A stretch of 64,000 nucleotides of DNA from JBPOFY01 sp049889815. Lineage in GTDB: Bacteria; Verrucomicrobiota; Verrucomicrobiia; Opitutales; Coraliomargaritaceae. The stretch spans positions 1-64,000 of the forward strand of contig JBMHCR010000008.1 of NCBI GenBank assembly GCA_049889815.1, written 5' to 3'. The notes under the pieces are model-generated. The model saw only the letters and a list, made by a program, of their open reading frames with translations. It did not search any database and was not told the origin of the DNA. Every line of letters begins with the position of its first letter. Position 1 is the first letter of the stretch. Positions 62,652-64,000 of this stretch are shown here, in pieces. The position numbers and the translations under genes were made by a program.

Positions 62652-64000
62652 GTGGGGGCTTAAAATACGGTAAGGATCAGCCCTATGATGTGATTGTCTG
62701 TGGAGCTGGGCACGCAGGATGCGAAGCTGCGTTGGCGGCATCACGGCTGGGGGCGGACACACTGATGCTGACTGGCAATCTGGATACCATAGCTCAGATG
62801 AGCTGTAATCCAGCCATTGGCGGCCAGGCTAAGGGTCACATGGTGCGTGAGATTGATGCTCTAGGCGGTGAAATGGCGATCAACACAGACACCACTGCTA
62901 TACAGTTTCGTTTGCTGAATGCTTCGAAGGGCCCGGCAGTTCAAGCGCCACGCGCGCAGTGCGATAAGAAGGCGTATCAATACCGCATGAAGCACATACT
63001 CGAGCTCCAAGATAACCTCGATCTGTTCCAAGCAATGGTTCAGGGGTTGGTCTTCGAAGGTGACAAGGTGGTTGGCGTTCGCACCAATTTGGACATAGAG
63101 TTCTATGCTAAAACCGTAGTTGTCACTACGGGAACCTTCTTGCGCGGTCTGATGCATGTAGGAAAGAATAAGAACGAGGGCGGGCGCATGGGAGATTTTT
63201 CAGCGAAAGGGCTATCGGGTTCGTTTCTTGAGGCTGGGATCGAGTTGGAGCGCCTGAAGACCGGAACGCCAGCTCGAATCTTGGGCAGCAGCATCGATTT
63301 TACCGGTCTTGAGGAGCAGTTGGGTGATGCTGAGCCGACACTCTTCGCATTTTATGATACGCGCGGCGATGAGGATTTGTTCCACGTGGAACATTTTGGT
63401 CAGGAAAAGCTGGGATGGCTGCCTGGCGAAAAGCAGGTTTCCTGTTGGATGACCTATACGGGGGATAAAACACGACAGGTGGTCAAAGATAATCTGCATC
63501 TCTCTGCGATGTATTCGGGTGAGATTGAGGGCAGGGGTCCGCGTTACTGTCCGAGTATCGAAGACAAGTTTGTCCGCTTTGAGGATAAGGATCGTCACAT
63601 GCTATTTCTAGAGCCGGAAGGGCGGAACACCAATGAGTGGTACATCAATGGATTGTCCACGAGTTTACCATTTGCGGCACAGCTGGAAATGCTACGCAGT
63701 ATCGATGGCTTGGAGAATGTCCACATGCTGCGCCCTGCGTATGCGGTGGAGTATGATTTCGCGCCGCCCACACAGTTGTTTCCGACACTTGAATCCAAGA
63801 AGGTGGAGAACTTGTTTTTTGCGGGTCAGATCAATGGAACTTCAGGCTACGAAGAAGCTGCAGGGCAGGGCCTGATCGCAGGTGTGAACGCGGTACAAAA
63901 GCAGCGGGGAGGGGAGCCATTGGTGCTCAAGCGTCACGAGGCCTATCTCGGCGTGTTGATCGATGATTTGGTCACGAAGGGTACACAAGAGCCATACCGT
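62648..64000 (+). CDS. mnmG: tRNA uridine 5-carboxymethylaminomethyl modification enzyme MnmG, 3' end outside the window
   Basis: This FAD enzyme partners MnmE in tRNA U34 modification. The 451 visible codons begin MSGGLKYGKD. The FAD motif CGAGHAGCEAALAASRLGA, SCNPAIGGQAKG, RLKTGTPARI, GPRYCPSIEDK and FFAGQINGTSGYEEAAAQ-type end region (here EEAAGQG) are all typical. Relative to E. coli MnmG there are about 18 extra residues around DEDLFHVEHFGQEKLGWLPG, coded partly by a perfect parS-like palindrome at 63378-63393. Confidence 0.96.
   Translation, partial: MSGGLKYGKDQPYDVIVCGAGHAGCEAALAASRLGADTLMLTGNLDTIAQMSCNPAIGGQAKGHMVREIDALGGEMAINTDTTAIQFRLLNASKGPAVQAPRAQCDKKAYQYRMKHILELQDNLDLFQAMVQGLVFEGDKVVGVRTNLDIEFYAKTVVVTTGTFLRGLMHVGKNKNEGGRMGDFSAKGLSGSFLEAGIELERLKTGTPARILGSSIDFTGLEEQLGDAEPTLFAFYDTRGDEDLFHVEHFGQEKLGWLPGEKQVSCWMTYTGDKTRQVVKDNLHLSAMYSGEIEGRGPRYCPSIEDKFVRFEDKDRHMLFLEPEGRNTNEWYINGLSTSLPFAAQLEMLRSIDGLENVHMLRPAYAVEYDFAPPTQLFPTLESKKVENLFFAGQINGTSGYEEAAGQGLIAGVNAVQKQRGGEPLVLKRHEAYLGVLIDDLVTKGTQEPYR
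63378..63393. promoter_or_regulatory. parS-like 16-bp perfect palindrome inside mnmG
   Basis: TGTTCCACGTGGAACA is fully self-complementary and fits the bacterial parS consensus (TGTTNCACGTGAAACA) apart from a symmetric G-for-A change that keeps the palindrome. ParB-type proteins bind such sites near the origin to segregate chromosomes. It codes LFHVEH in the mnmG frame, inside a stretch that looks inserted relative to other MnmG proteins. Confidence 0.75.

Overview
This 64 kb window looks like chromosomal DNA of a Gram-negative bacterium, most likely a member of the Verrucomicrobiota (class Opitutae or a near relative). That placement is inferred from gene content and protein style, because no rRNA gene is present. 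Signs of an outer membrane are the KDO genes kdsD and kdsA, a TonB-dependent receptor, rmlB and a WecA/MraY-type sugar-phosphate transferase. Almost every gene is housekeeping, packed in short runs on both strands. I see no rRNA, tRNA, CRISPR array, prophage or complete insertion sequence. Most start codons lack a recognisable Shine-Dalgarno sequence and instead follow short A/T- or C-rich leaders.

Layout: 1-4.2 kb is an envelope-polysaccharide block (rmlB, kdsD, WecA-like) with a four-helix-bundle gene bracketed by perfect inverted repeats. 4.2-7 kb holds a GbsR/MarR-type regulator, Smr protein, pdxH and trxB. 7-14.3 kb runs through tatD, a protein of ten 32-residue repeats, kdsA, rsmD and an M16 peptidase. 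14.4-17.5 kb has a rhodanese/MauE/DUF1573 sulfur-redox trio and a sigma-54 response regulator. 18-23 kb has a TonB receptor, a eukaryotic-type HisA, a FecR-domain protein, a DMT transporter and a peroxiredoxin. 23-30 kb has acnB, a STAS protein and valS. 30-36 kb has an atypical SDR with a chalcone-isomerase-like protein, the pdhABC operon, a YkoF-like protein and def. 35.9-44 kb has rsmG, a ferredoxin, a rhomboid protease, a Prc/Tsp protease, prmC, prfA, a GxxExxY protein and a HAD hydrolase. 44-50.5 kb has hflKC, gnd, a membrane protein and dnaN. 50.7-60 kb has pssA, a RelE-like protein, osmC, a long ispH, hspQ, miaB, an SDR/basic-tail fusion and ogt. 60-64 kb has recA, mnmE and the start of mnmG.

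The most interesting signals are: (i) a perfect 16-bp palindrome matching the ParB-binding parS consensus inside mnmG, within an apparent insertion in the protein; (ii) a degenerate SDR domain, without its catalytic Tyr and Lys, fused to an Arg/Gly-rich segment and a histone-H1-like Lys/Ala tail; (iii) an in-frame insertion of about 42 codons in rmlB whose DNA resembles the inverted repeats around the four-helix-bundle gene, suggesting a mobile hairpin element that can settle inside coding sequence; and (iv) the AT-rich gap upstream of dnaN with DnaA-box-like sites, which together with parS suggests the window lies near the chromosome origin. Small REP-like hairpins are scattered at gene ends.
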